Shown: piece after piece, positions 41,451 through 50,149 of the stretch
Position numbering within the stretch: the first letter of the stretch is position 1
How the letters are laid out: the number at the start of each line of letters is the position of its first letter
Assembly: GCF_011170125.1 (NCBI RefSeq)
Contig: NZ_BLLN01000005.1
Span: 310,001-374,000 of the forward strand
Source of the DNA: Streptomyces diastaticus subsp. diastaticus
GTDB lineage: Bacteria; Actinomycetota; Actinomycetes; Streptomycetales; Streptomycetaceae
Direction of reading: 5' to 3'
DNA: 64,000 bases
The notes under the pieces: generated by a model
Database searches by the model: none
Told to the model about the DNA's origin: nothing
Seen by the model: the letters and a program-made list of their open reading frames with translations, nothing else
Translations under genes and position numbers: made by a program

Positions 41451-42329
41451 GTGACCATCCTGACGGTCGTACTGGCGCTGCTGGCGGCCCTCGGCAACGC
41501 GGCCGCCTCTGTGCTCCAGCGGCGCGGCACGACGCTGGTGGACGACGGCGGGCTGGACGTCGCCCGGTGGTGGTCCTGGGCGGCACGGCTGATCCACCGG
41601 CGGGTGTGGTTGTGGGGCGCGGGACTGCTGGCGCTCTCCGGCCTCTGCCAGGCGGCCGCGCTGGCAGCGGGCCCGCTCGCCGTGGTGCAGCCGGTGATGA
41701 CCACCGAACTCCTGTTCACGATGGTGATCGGAAGCGTGGTCTTCCGCCGCAGGCCGGACGTGAGGACCCGGTGGGCCTTCGTCGCGATGGCCGTCGGACT
41801 GGCCGCGTTCATGGCGCTGCTCTCGCCCTCGGGGGGCGGCTCGACCGTGCCGGGTTCGCGATGGCTGTGGTGGGGAGTGGGGCTGGCCGCGCTGACGCTG
41901 CTGCTCACCGCGTCGGCGTGGCGGCTGCCGCCGGCGCCCGCCGCGGCGGTCCTCGGCACCGCCACGGCGATCGGCTTCGCCTGCACCGCCGCGCTGGTCA
42001 AGGACGCGGTGGGCCGGCTGCCGGACGGGGTCGGGGCGCTGGCCACCGCCTGGCAGTCGTACGCGGCGGTCCTGGTGGGACTGGGCAGTTTCCTGCTGCT
42101 GCAACTCACGCTGCGGGCCGGGCCGCTGGTGGCCTCGCAGCCCGCCATGACGCTGGGTGACGCCTTCCTCAGCGTGCTGCTGGGGTCGGTCCTCTTCGGC
42201 GAGGAGCTGTCCCTCGGGCTGCGGCTGCTGCCTCAGGTGCTGGCGCTGGCCCTGCTCATCGCGGGCACCGTCCAACTGGCCCGCTCCCCCTTGCTGACCT
42301 CCTCGGACGGTCAGGAGCGGCCGTGGTGA
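41451..42329 (+). CDS. DMT-superfamily membrane transporter
   Basis: A 292-residue protein with nine or ten transmembrane helices, of the EamA/NIPA-like DMT superfamily. The first helix carries LALLAALGNAAASVLQRRGT, the internal repeat boundary is near residue 150, and AGPLAVVQPVMTTELLF and AGPLVASQPAMTLGDAFLSV are the paired half-repeats. Starts with GTG behind GGAGGCG, 15 bases from the SDR stop, so the two are co-transcribed. Candidates for cargo include lipid intermediates or small metabolites; nothing in the sequence decides. Confidence 0.85.
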   Translation: MTILTVVLALLAALGNAAASVLQRRGTTLVDDGGLDVARWWSWAARLIHRRVWLWGAGLLALSGLCQAAALAAGPLAVVQPVMTTELLFTMVIGSVVFRRRPDVRTRWAFVAMAVGLAAFMALLSPSGGGSTVPGSRWLWWGVGLAALTLLLTASAWRLPPAPAAAVLGTATAIGFACTAALVKDAVGRLPDGVGALATAWQSYAAVLVGLGSFLLLQLTLRAGPLVASQPAMTLGDAFLSVLLGSVLFGEELSLGLRLLPQVLALALLIAGTVQLARSPLLTSSDGQERPW

Positions 42330-42558
42330 GCGCCCCGGACACGGCCGCGCGGCCGGCGCCGGAAGGCGTCGCGGCTCGTGCCGACCCGCGACGCTTCCGG
42401 GCCGCCGCCGCGCGGCCGGCGCACGGGGGCCGCCCCGCCACGCCGGAGGTGCCCGGGCCCGCGGCGGGCCCCCGGTGGGCACGGCCGAGGGGGACGTCGC
42501 GCCTCTCCGGCGTCCGAGGGGGCGCGCCGGCCCCGCCCCGGCCGAGAGGAGCCCGCCG

Positions 42559-43371
42559 TTGAACTCCCCCCACCCGGCCGGACGCGCCGGTCCCCCCACG
42601 GGCGCGGGCCGCGGCGGGGCTGTTGCCGGGGCGGTGGCCGGCGGAGCCCTGGCCGTCGCCGCGTGGCACATCGGCCCGGCGGTGACCTGGCTGCCCGGAT
42701 TCCGGGCGGTGTGCTGTCCCGGACTCGACGGCCGGGGAGCACCCGGCCGGGTGGCGCTCACCTTCGACGACGGGCCCGATCCGCTGAGCACACCACACTT
42801 CCTGCGGGTGCTCGACACGCTGTCGGTGCGGGCCACCTTCTTCGTCCTCGGCAGCCGGCTGGAGCGCCATCCCGAGCTGGGCCGCCGGATGGCGGCGGCC
42901 GGGCACGAACTGGCGGTGCACGGCTGGGAGCACGACCGCCCGTGGCTGCCCCGTCCGGGCCGGGACGCGGCGGAACTGGCCCGGTCGGTGGCCGCCGTCC
43001 AGCGGGTCACCGGGACGCGCCCGCTCTGGTACCGCCCGCCGTACGGCATCCTGACCGGCGGGCGGTGGGCCGCCGCCCGCCGGGCGGGGCTGCGCCCGGT
43101 GCTGTGGTCGGCGTGGGGCCGCGACTGGACCCCCTGGGCGACCGGGCGCGGGGTGGTCGCCGAGGCCGCCTCCCGGCTCGGCCCGGGTGGCACACTGCTG
43201 CTCCACGACTCGGACGCGTACGCGGCTCCGGGCGCCTGGCGGGCGACCCTGGCGGCGCTCCCCTGCCTGGTCGCCTACTGCGGAGCGCGGGGACTGGCGG
43301 TGGGGCGGCTCGCGGACCACGGGTGCCCGGGCACCGTGGGTCCGTTCGCCTCTCGGGGCACGGCGAGGTGA
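42559..43371 (+). CDS. Membrane-anchored polysaccharide deacetylase (CE4)
   Basis: A 270-residue carbohydrate esterase of the NodB family. A short N-terminal hydrophobic segment (AVAGAVAGGALAVAAWHI, about 21-38) anchors it to the outside of the membrane. The catalytic domain starts VALTFDDGPDPLST, where the first Asp is the base and the second binds metal; ELAVHGWEHD supplies the HxxxH metal ligands, WYRPPYGILT is motif 3, and GGTLLLHDSDAY is motif 5. It removes N-acetyl groups from glycans such as peptidoglycan, chitin or teichoic-type polymers. The TTG start at 42559 is chosen because AGAGGAG lies seven bases upstream; 230 bp of gap separate it from the DMT gene. Confidence 0.9.
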   Translation: MNSPHPAGRAGPPTGAGRGGAVAGAVAGGALAVAAWHIGPAVTWLPGFRAVCCPGLDGRGAPGRVALTFDDGPDPLSTPHFLRVLDTLSVRATFFVLGSRLERHPELGRRMAAAGHELAVHGWEHDRPWLPRPGRDAAELARSVAAVQRVTGTRPLWYRPPYGILTGGRWAAARRAGLRPVLWSAWGRDWTPWATGRGVVAEAASRLGPGGTLLLHDSDAYAAPGAWRATLAALPCLVAYCGARGLAVGRLADHGCPGTVGPFASRGTAR

Positions 43372-43553
43372 GCGTACGGGGCCGGGGCCGCTCTCCCCGT
43401 CGCACGTCCGGCAGGCAGGGCGTATCAGAGGCGGCCATCATGGGCAGGCGTTGCGGCGCACCGCGTTGCGTACGGCGGCGGTGGCCGTCGGGTGCGCGGT
43501 GAGGCCGGTCCGCAGCGGCGGCCGTACCGACGACGCGAGGAGTTCCGAGCAGT

Positions 43554-44348
43554 ATGCAGATCTCTCTGGACGGCAGGACCGCTCTGGTCACCGGTTCCAC
43601 CCAGGGCATCGGCGCGGCGATCGCCGCCGGCCTGGCCGGGGCGGGCGCCCGGGTCGGGGTCAACGGCCGCGACGCCGACCGGACCGAGGAGGCGGTGGCC
43701 CGGCTGCGGCGCGAGGTGCCGGGCGGCGAGCTGTTCTCGGCCCCCGGCGACCTGGCCACCGACGAGGGCCTGGCCGAGGTCCTGGACCGGCTGCCGCAGA
43801 CCGACATCCTCGTCAACAGCCTCGGCGTCTTCGGCGCGCGCGAGGCGCTGGAGATCGACGACGCCGAGTGGCGCCGCTACTTCGAGGTGAACGTGCTGAC
43901 GGCGGTCCGGCTGATCCGCGCCCACCTGCCGAGCATGAAGGAGCGCGGCTGGGGCCGGGTACTGAACATCGCCAGCGACTCGGCGGTGGCGGTCCCCGCC
44001 GAGATGATCCACTACGGGGTGTCCAAGACGGCGCTCCTCTCGGTCTCCCGGGGTTTCGCCAAGGAGGCCGCCGGGAGCGGCGTCACCGTCAACTCGGTGA
44101 TCGCCGGCCCCACCCACACCGGCGGCGTGGAGGAGTTCGTCCGCGGGCTGGTCGGGGACGACCTCCCGTGGGAGGAGGCGCAGCGGGTGTTCATGCGCGA
44201 GTACCGCCCGCAGTCCCTCATCCAGCGGCTGATCGAGCCCGAGGAGATCGCCCACCTCGTCGTCTACCTCAGCTCTCCCCTGGCCTCCGCGACGACGGGC
44301 GGCGCGCTGCGGGTGGACGGCGGATACGTGGACTCGATCCTGCCCTGA
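43554..44348 (+). CDS. Short-chain dehydrogenase/reductase
   Basis: A 264-residue classical SDR. It has VTGSTQGIGAAIAAGL, the LVNSLGVFG strand, and the triad in LNIASDSAV (Ser) and HYGVSKTALLSVSRG (Tyr, Lys), ending with the usual GGALRVDGGYVDS. The TGxxxGIG form and the C-terminal DGGYV point to a 3-oxoacyl-ACP-reductase-like or sugar/steroid dehydrogenase activity. AGGAGTTCC precedes the ATG at 43554. It is separated from the deacetylase by 180 bp and convergent with the phosphatase gene. No specific substrate is suggested. Confidence 0.9.
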   Translation: MQISLDGRTALVTGSTQGIGAAIAAGLAGAGARVGVNGRDADRTEEAVARLRREVPGGELFSAPGDLATDEGLAEVLDRLPQTDILVNSLGVFGAREALEIDDAEWRRYFEVNVLTAVRLIRAHLPSMKERGWGRVLNIASDSAVAVPAEMIHYGVSKTALLSVSRGFAKEAAGSGVTVNSVIAGPTHTGGVEEFVRGLVGDDLPWEEAQRVFMREYRPQSLIQRLIEPEEIAHLVVYLSSPLASATTGGALRVDGGYVDSILP

Positions 44349-44349
44349 G

Positions 44350-44375
44350 CGGCGGCCCGGCCGGCCTGGCCGCCG
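44350..44375. terminator. Convergent terminator
   Basis: CGGCGGCC (44350-44357) and GGCCGCCG (44368-44375) form an 8-bp stem with a 10-base loop directly after the SDR stop and before the convergent phosphatase stop (44430). Confidence 0.5.
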
Positions 44376-44429
44376 GTCCGAACGACGGGCCCCGGACCGC
44401 TGCCGCGCGCAGGACGCGTGCCCGGACGG

Positions 44430-45758
44430 TCAGTCGTCCCCGGGTACGCGCAGTGCGAGCAGGGCGGTGTCGTCGCTGGCCCAGCCGCCGTGGTGGGCGG
44501 CGAGGGCGCCGGTGATCCGGTCGACGGTGGCGGTGGCGTCCAGGCCGTGGGTGGCGGCCAGGGTGGCGTGCAGATCGGCCTCGCCGAACAACTCCCGGGC
44601 GGAGGCGGGCGGCGTACCGGGTGCGGGGCGGGCCTCCAGGGCGCCGTCGGTGTAGAGCAGCAGCAGGTCACCCGGGGTCAGCCGGAACCGGGTGTCGGTC
44701 AGGCCGATGGCGTCGAGGACCCCCAGCAGGGTCCCGGGGCGGCCCACTTCGCGGACCCGGCCGTCGGCACGGCGGACCAGGGCGGGCGGGTGGCCGGCCA
44801 GGCAGATCCGTCCGGCGACCCCGGCGCGGGTGCGGCGGAAGGTGGTGTGGACGGCGGTCAGGAAGAGCGGCGCCTCCTGCGTGATCATGGCGGTGTTGAG
44901 GCGGGTCAGCAGCCGCGCCGGGGACAGCACCTCGCCCGCGTCGGCGCGCAGGGTGTAGCGCGCCATGGAGGCGACCTGGGCCGCCTGCACGCCCTTGCCG
45001 CAGACGTCGCCGAGGACGGCACCGTAGTAGGGGCCCGCCGCGTGGAAGAGGTCGTAGAAGTCGCCGCCGACGCTCACCTCGTCGCGGGCGCTGGCGGAGG
45101 CCGGTGCGTACGCGGCGGCCGCGTCGAGTCCGGGGAGGGGGTGCAGGGCGGGTGGCAGCAGGCCCTGCTGGAGGGTGCGGGCGAGTTCGGCGGAGAGCCG
45201 GTGGGCCCGCTGGGAGGCGGCGAGGCTCTGCCGCAGGTGGATCTCGGCGGAGGCGGAGCCGGCCAGGGTCGCCAGGGTCGCGCGGTCCTCGGCGGTCCAG
45301 GGGCGCGGCGACTCGTCGACGACGCAGAAGCTGCCGAGCACCTCGCCGCCGGGGCCGAGCAGCGGGTAGCCGGCCCACGCGCCGATCCTCATGGGGCCGA
45401 TGCCGGGGTGGTCGCGGGTGCGCGGGTCGTGGGCGGCGTCCTCGACCATGAAAGGCTCCCCGCCGAAGCCGACGAGGTAGTAGCAGAAGCTCTCCCGTAC
45501 CGGGTTCTCGCGGCCGTCGATGACGTCGACGCCGACGCAGGACTTCCAGTACGAGCGGTCCTCGTCGACCAGGGTGACGAAGGCGCGTCCGGCGCCGGTG
45601 AGCCGGGCGGCGAGCGTGGCCAGGTCCTCGAAGACCGGCTCGGGACCGCTGTCCAGCAGGCCGGTCGCGCGGACCGCGGCCAGGCGCGCCGGGTCGGAGA
45701 GCGCGCCGGGCAGCCCGTCCGCCCGCACTCCTCCGGGAAACTCGCCGTCACCGGCCAC
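44430..45758 (-). CDS. GAF-domain PP2C (SpoIIE-type) protein phosphatase
   Basis: A 442-residue cytosolic regulator. A GAF domain (about 40-185: VFEDLATLAARLTGAGRAFV, SFCYYLVGFGGEPFMVEDAA) is followed by a short helix (LRQSLAASQRAHRLSAEL) and a SpoIIE/PP2C catalytic domain (about 220-440). The metal-binding acids are in VGGDFYDLF and VLGDVCGKGVQAA; LLLYTDGALEARP and WASDDTALLAL are the later motifs. Enzymes of this type dephosphorylate anti-anti-sigma factors in partner-switch cascades. The GTG at 45758 is preceded by AGGGGA. No anti-sigma or antagonist gene is adjacent. The SDR on the other strand ends 82 bp away. Confidence 0.9.
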   Translation of the reverse strand: MAGDGEFPGGVRADGLPGALSDPARLAAVRATGLLDSGPEPVFEDLATLAARLTGAGRAFVTLVDEDRSYWKSCVGVDVIDGRENPVRESFCYYLVGFGGEPFMVEDAAHDPRTRDHPGIGPMRIGAWAGYPLLGPGGEVLGSFCVVDESPRPWTAEDRATLATLAGSASAEIHLRQSLAASQRAHRLSAELARTLQQGLLPPALHPLPGLDAAAAYAPASASARDEVSVGGDFYDLFHAAGPYYGAVLGDVCGKGVQAAQVASMARYTLRADAGEVLSPARLLTRLNTAMITQEAPLFLTAVHTTFRRTRAGVAGRICLAGHPPALVRRADGRVREVGRPGTLLGVLDAIGLTDTRFRLTPGDLLLLYTDGALEARPAPGTPPASARELFGEADLHATLAATHGLDATATVDRITGALAAHHGGWASDDTALLALRVPGDD

Positions 45759-45903
45759 CCGATCCCCTGCCTTCCGCACCCTGGCCGCCCCCGGGCCGCC
45801 CGGCCGGCTTCCGGCGGGGACGGCGCCTTGTCCCTGGGAAAAGGCTAGGCGGAGCCGGGGCGGGTCACCACCGCTGGTGGTGGTCACCCGCCCCGGCGGG
45901 CGC

Positions 45904-46905
45904 CTACTCGGACCCGTGGTCGTGCGGAGCGCTCGCCGGCGGGCCGGCGGGCCGGGTGCGGCCGCCGTCGTGGCCGCTGATCGCGACGGCGAGGACGCCG
46001 GCGACGACCGCGGCGGCCGTGAGGCGGCCGAGCGCGCGGACGGCCCACTCCGGGAGCCTCGGCCCGCCCGGGCGGCCGGGGGCACCGAGGCGTTCCGCGC
46101 GGCGGGCCGGGCGGGCGAGGCGCAGGACGAGGAGGAGGGCGACGGGGATCTGGAGGAGCCAGAGCACGGTGCGCGGCCATTCCCCGTACCAGACGTTGGT
46201 GCCGTACAGCAGGGTGTGCCAGACGCTGAGCACGTAGACGGCGAGGACGAAGCGGTGCAGGCGGCGCCAGGTGCGGGCGCCGATGCGGTGGCGCACGTAG
46301 AAGAGCAGGCCCAGCGGGAGGGCGAGGTAGAGGGCTCCCTGGCCGATCGGGATGGCGACCTGGCCGGTGCCGGAGTCGTACCAGCCGGGCACGAAGGAGT
46401 CGGCGAAGGCGGACCAGAGCCGGGCGGCCCAGGCCGCGCGGGTGTCGTGGCGGACCAGTTCCGCCGCGAACATCAGGGCGTGCGCGAACATCAGGGCGGT
46501 GGTGGTGAGGCTGGTCGTGCGGTGCCACCGCTCCAGGGTCCGCCGGGGCGGCAGCCGTACGGCCCGGGGCCCGGAGAGCACCAGGCCGAGCATGACGGTG
46601 CCCCACGCCCAGAGCAGCGCGGACCAGCCGAACGCCTGGCTGAGCAGGTACATCCAGTAGGCGCGGGGGTCGTCCATGAACGGCATCACGGCGGCCGTCG
46701 AGGAGGTCCCCGTCTCCATACGGACCCAGAGGAGGGCGAACACGGCGGCGGTGACGCCGACGGCGGCGGAGGCGTCCGGGATCGCGGCACGCAGGTCTCC
46801 CCGGAGACGGGGCGCCGACTCCCGGCGCCCGCCCGTGCCTCCCCCCGCCTCTCGCGTGCGCGTCCTGTCCGGCTCCTCCGGTACGGGCGAAGCGGGGCGC
46901 TGCAT
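45904..46905 (-). CDS. Ferric-reductase-like heme membrane protein
   Basis: A 333-residue membrane protein with about six or seven helices. The heme-b ligands of the ferric reductase-like transmembrane fold are visible as two pairs: ERWHRTTSLTTTALMFAHAL and WRRLHRFVLAVYVLSVWHTL. The N-terminus is a Pro/Arg-rich cytosolic tail (1-45), and the C-terminus is a short tail ending HDHGSE. There is no flavin or NADPH domain, so it must take electrons from a partner or act like MsrQ. The ATG at 46905 follows AGGAAAGG. Neighbours give no further clue. Confidence 0.85.
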   Translation of the reverse strand: MQRPASPVPEEPDRTRTREAGGGTGGRRESAPRLRGDLRAAIPDASAAVGVTAAVFALLWVRMETGTSSTAAVMPFMDDPRAYWMYLLSQAFGWSALLWAWGTVMLGLVLSGPRAVRLPPRRTLERWHRTTSLTTTALMFAHALMFAAELVRHDTRAAWAARLWSAFADSFVPGWYDSGTGQVAIPIGQGALYLALPLGLLFYVRHRIGARTWRRLHRFVLAVYVLSVWHTLLYGTNVWYGEWPRTVLWLLQIPVALLLVLRLARPARRAERLGAPGRPGGPRLPEWAVRALGRLTAAAVVAGVLAVAISGHDGGRTRPAGPPASAPHDHGSE

Positions 46906-47086
46906 ACGTCGGCCTTTCCTCGCGGCGGGCAACCACGTGACTCGCGTGCACAGTGTGGCGGGCACCGGCCCCGCTGCCGAGAGCGGAACCGGCCGACATG
47001 ATCCGGCCCTCCGCCCCGGTCCGGTGCCTGGGGCGGTGTCGCCGGCCCCGGACGGCGCGTACACGCGCCCGCCCGGGGCCCGCCGG

Positions 47087-50000
47087 TCATCGGTCAGTCG
47101 GTCCTACGTTGTTGGTGGGTTGGACGGGCCGTCGTAAGGTGTCGCCCGCCGCGAGGTCGTCGCGGACAGCGGTCAGGATCTCCGCCGCCTCGTGCAGCCG
47201 GGCGCGCTCGCAGCGGGCGGCGGCCTCCGTCAGCCGGGTCACCGCCGCCTGCGTACGGCCGAGGCCCCGGCCTTCCACCAGGGCGGCGATGCGGACGGCC
47301 TCGGCCCGCCGTTCCTCGCCGTCCGCGCCGCCGGAGTCGAAGGCGGCGACAGCCTGTTCGGCCTCGGGGAGTGCCTCGGCGAAACGCTCGGCCTCGGCCA
47401 GGACGCGGGCCCGCCGGTAGTGGACGCTGCCCGCGGCGAACCAGTGGACGAAGTCCTCGTCGTCCTCGGGGACGGCGGTGCGCAGCGTGTCGGCGTCCGC
47501 GAGGTGACGCAGCGCCTCCTCGGTGCCCTCGGCCCCGCGGGCGGCCATCGTCAGACGCGCGAACTCGCAGGCGGTCTCCAGCAGCATCGGCGGGTCCGGC
47601 GCCTCGGCATGGGCGGCGAACGCCCGGGCGTAGGCGGCGCGTGCCGCCTCCCAGCGGCCGGCCAGCGCCAGCGCGGTGGCTGCCTCGGCGGCGACCAGGG
47701 TGAGAGTCGCCCCGGCGTCCTCCCAGCTCGCCACGGTGTCGGCCAGCCGGAGGAACTCCTCGGCGGCCGGAAGGTGTTCACCGAGCTCGCGCAGGCCCCG
47801 GCCGAGGGTCAGCCGGGCCTGGGCGAGCAGCCGCCGGTCGAGTCCGGCCGCCGACTCGTCGCCGACGACGGACTCCAGTACGGCGACCGCGTCGGCCTGC
47901 CGGCCGGTGCGGACGAGGAGATCGGCGAGCTGGAGCCGGGCGTCGGCGGCGTCGTCCGGCTCTCCCGCCCGGTCGAAACGGGTGGCCGCCTCGGAGAAGT
48001 GGCGCACCGCACCGGCCAGATCACCGGTGTGTGTCCCGGCGTGGCCGAGCAGCAGGTATGTGGGCGCCATCGGGAACAGCGCGTCCTCGTACCGGACCGC
48101 TTCGGCGAGTGCCCGGTGCAGCAGCGAGGCGGCTTCCCCGGGCTTGCCCAGGGCCAGGAGGACCTGGGCGAGCAGGGCCCGGACACGGGTACCGCGCCAG
48201 GGGCGGCCGGAGCCGTCGATCTCCTCCAGGGCGGCGCGCAGTTCCGGCTCGGCCACGGCGTGCTCGCCGAGCCGGGCGGCGACGTCACCGGCGAACACGC
48301 GGGCGGCACCCCGCTGGTGGGCCACACCGAGCCGGCCCGCCTCGGTGTGCAGAGTGGCGCGCGATGCCTCGAACCGCTCGCGGACGGGCGCGGGAATCTC
48401 CGGTGCGGAGGCGAGGAGCGCGTGGTACGCGGCGAAGACCCGGCAGTGCAGCACGGTGAGGTACTTCTCCGCGGTGGCCGAGCCCGGGGCGGGTCCGGTG
48501 GCGGGGAGCGGCCCGGGGTCGTCGCCGGTGGCGTCGTGGGCGGCGGTCCGCTGCTCCAGGAGCCGCTCCGCCTCCCGCAGGAGGGCGTCGAGCGCGGCCC
48601 GGAGCTCGGGGCTGTCGGGCGGGCCGGCCGCGGCCCGGCCGTCGCCGGGGCCGTCCTCGTCGTCCGCGGCCCCGGTGGTGACGACGGCCCAGGAGAGGGC
48701 GCGGGCCCGGGCGACCAGCGCGTGCCAGGGCATCCTGGCGGCCTCGTACAGCTCGGCGGTCTCCTCCATCGCGGTGCGCGCCGCCCGGTCGCGGTCCTCG
48801 GCGTGGAGGGTGTGGGCGCGCTGTTCGGCGAGTTCGGCGCGCAACCGCTGCTCGGGGCCGAGCGTGTCGTCGTGGCGGTACCCGTCGGCCGCCGCGGCCT
48901 CGGCGATCCGGTCCCAGAGCGGGGTGTCCCCGGGATGGCCGACGGCGGCCATCCGGCGTGCCTCACGGACCAGTGCGGCGAAGTCCTCGGGCATCTCGCG
49001 GGCGGGGGCGGCGGCGGGGGCCGGGACGGCGGCGGGGCCGGTGAGCACGGTGCGCAGGCCGAGCGGCAGCGGCTCGTCGAGCAGGGGGCGCCGCGCCACC
49101 CGAAGGCGGCGCGCGTCACCGACCGCGGTGGTGCCGTTGCGGGTGTCGAAGGCGGCGGCGAGCCGGTCCGCCTCCTCGCGGACCTCGGCGAGGAGTTCAC
49201 CCGCGGTCCGGTTGCGGCCGGGCGGACCGCCGACGGGCGTCCGCGCGTGGCCCTCCTCGACCAGCCGGGCGAGCAGCACCTCGGTGCCGGTGAGGAAGCC
49301 GAGGCGGGCCAGTGGGGCGCCGGTGGCCTCGAAGAGCGGGCGGTTCTCGGCGAGGATCTCCACACCGCGCGCGGTGTTGCGTGAGAGCGCGCAGAACTCC
49401 AGGTGCAGGCCGAGCTCCTCCTGCATACCGGTGCGGCCGCGGATCTTCCGGTAGCCGGTGAGGTGGTGCGAGCGGGCCTCGTCGGTGCGGCCGAGCCGCA
49501 GCAGCGGCAGCAGGGCGTGCGCCTGGCTCGTCTGCGGTTCGTCGGAGCAGCCGACGGCGCCGTCCAGGACGGGCCGCAAGGTGTCGAGCGCCCCGGTGTC
49601 GTCTCCCGCGTCGGCCTGGTGCAGCGCGTGGTGGCGGGTCTCGCAGGCCTCGCAGTCGCTCAGATCGGTGCGGGTCCTGGTGGCCCAGAGGTCGTAGGCG
49701 CCCGGCACACCGTCACCGGTGTGCCGGGCGACGTGGTAGCGCATGGCGGCCACCGGCTGCAGGCCGTGGCCGGCGTCCTCGTACCGTTCGCGCATCCGGT
49801 CGATCCAGCCGTGGACGGTGGTCAACGGCATGCCGGGGACCTGGAGCAGTGAGGTCGTGACCCACTTGAACCGCCAGTGGATCTGGTGCTCCGCCCACTC
49901 GCTGAAGGCGTCGGGGGTGCTCTCGTGCAGCTTCAGCAGCCGGGCGAAGACCACCGGCGACTTGCGGTGCTCCCCGGTGAACTCGTAGGCGGCCATCAGT

Positions 50001-50149
50001 TCGAGGAGCGCCGTGACCAGGAGGCCGGCGTCCTCGAACGCCTCCGCGGCCTCGGCCAGTTCCTCGGCGGTGACGGTGCGGTGCAGGCCGTACGGGCGGT
50101 CGTCGTTCTCGCGCAACGCGTCGAGCACCGCCTCCGGAGTCTCCAGCAT
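47087..50149 (-). CDS. Giant TPR-like helical-repeat protein
   Basis: A 1020-residue cytosolic protein made almost wholly of helix pairs of about 34-40 residues, as in tetratricopeptide repeats: for example LRALLAQVLLALGKPGEAAS, LLLGHAGTHTGDLAGAVRHF and DARLQLADLLVRTGRQADAV. A Cys/His-containing segment (SDCEACETRHHALHQ, about 177-191) near the N-terminus could bind metal. A low-complexity Pro/Ala stretch (about 375-390) splits it into two solenoids. Its ATG overlaps the stop of the Hsp90 gene by one base (TAATG), so the two proteins are translated together and should act together. TPR proteins are classic Hsp90 partners in eukaryotes, but the link here is an inference. No catalytic motif was found. 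Confidence 0.85.
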   Translation of the reverse strand: MLETPEAVLDALRENDDRPYGLHRTVTAEELAEAAEAFEDAGLLVTALLELMAAYEFTGEHRKSPVVFARLLKLHESTPDAFSEWAEHQIHWRFKWVTTSLLQVPGMPLTTVHGWIDRMRERYEDAGHGLQPVAAMRYHVARHTGDGVPGAYDLWATRTRTDLSDCEACETRHHALHQADAGDDTGALDTLRPVLDGAVGCSDEPQTSQAHALLPLLRLGRTDEARSHHLTGYRKIRGRTGMQEELGLHLEFCALSRNTARGVEILAENRPLFEATGAPLARLGFLTGTEVLLARLVEEGHARTPVGGPPGRNRTAGELLAEVREEADRLAAAFDTRNGTTAVGDARRLRVARRPLLDEPLPLGLRTVLTGPAAVPAPAAAPAREMPEDFAALVREARRMAAVGHPGDTPLWDRIAEAAAADGYRHDDTLGPEQRLRAELAEQRAHTLHAEDRDRAARTAMEETAELYEAARMPWHALVARARALSWAVVTTGAADDEDGPGDGRAAAGPPDSPELRAALDALLREAERLLEQRTAAHDATGDDPGPLPATGPAPGSATAEKYLTVLHCRVFAAYHALLASAPEIPAPVRERFEASRATLHTEAGRLGVAHQRGAARVFAGDVAARLGEHAVAEPELRAALEEIDGSGRPWRGTRVRALLAQVLLALGKPGEAASLLHRALAEAVRYEDALFPMAPTYLLLGHAGTHTGDLAGAVRHFSEAATRFDRAGEPDDAADARLQLADLLVRTGRQADAVAVLESVVGDESAAGLDRRLLAQARLTLGRGLRELGEHLPAAEEFLRLADTVASWEDAGATLTLVAAEAATALALAGRWEAARAAYARAFAAHAEAPDPPMLLETACEFARLTMAARGAEGTEEALRHLADADTLRTAVPEDDEDFVHWFAAGSVHYRRARVLAEAERFAEALPEAEQAVAAFDSGGADGEERRAEAVRIAALVEGRGLGRTQAAVTRLTEAAARCERARLHEAAEILTAVRDDLAAGDTLRRPVQPTNNVGPTDR

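Noticed and set aside
40212..43193. 993-codon open frame on the minus strand
   Set aside because: It is antisense to SDR, DMT and deacetylase genes, each of which has clear motifs; codon positions fit those genes instead.
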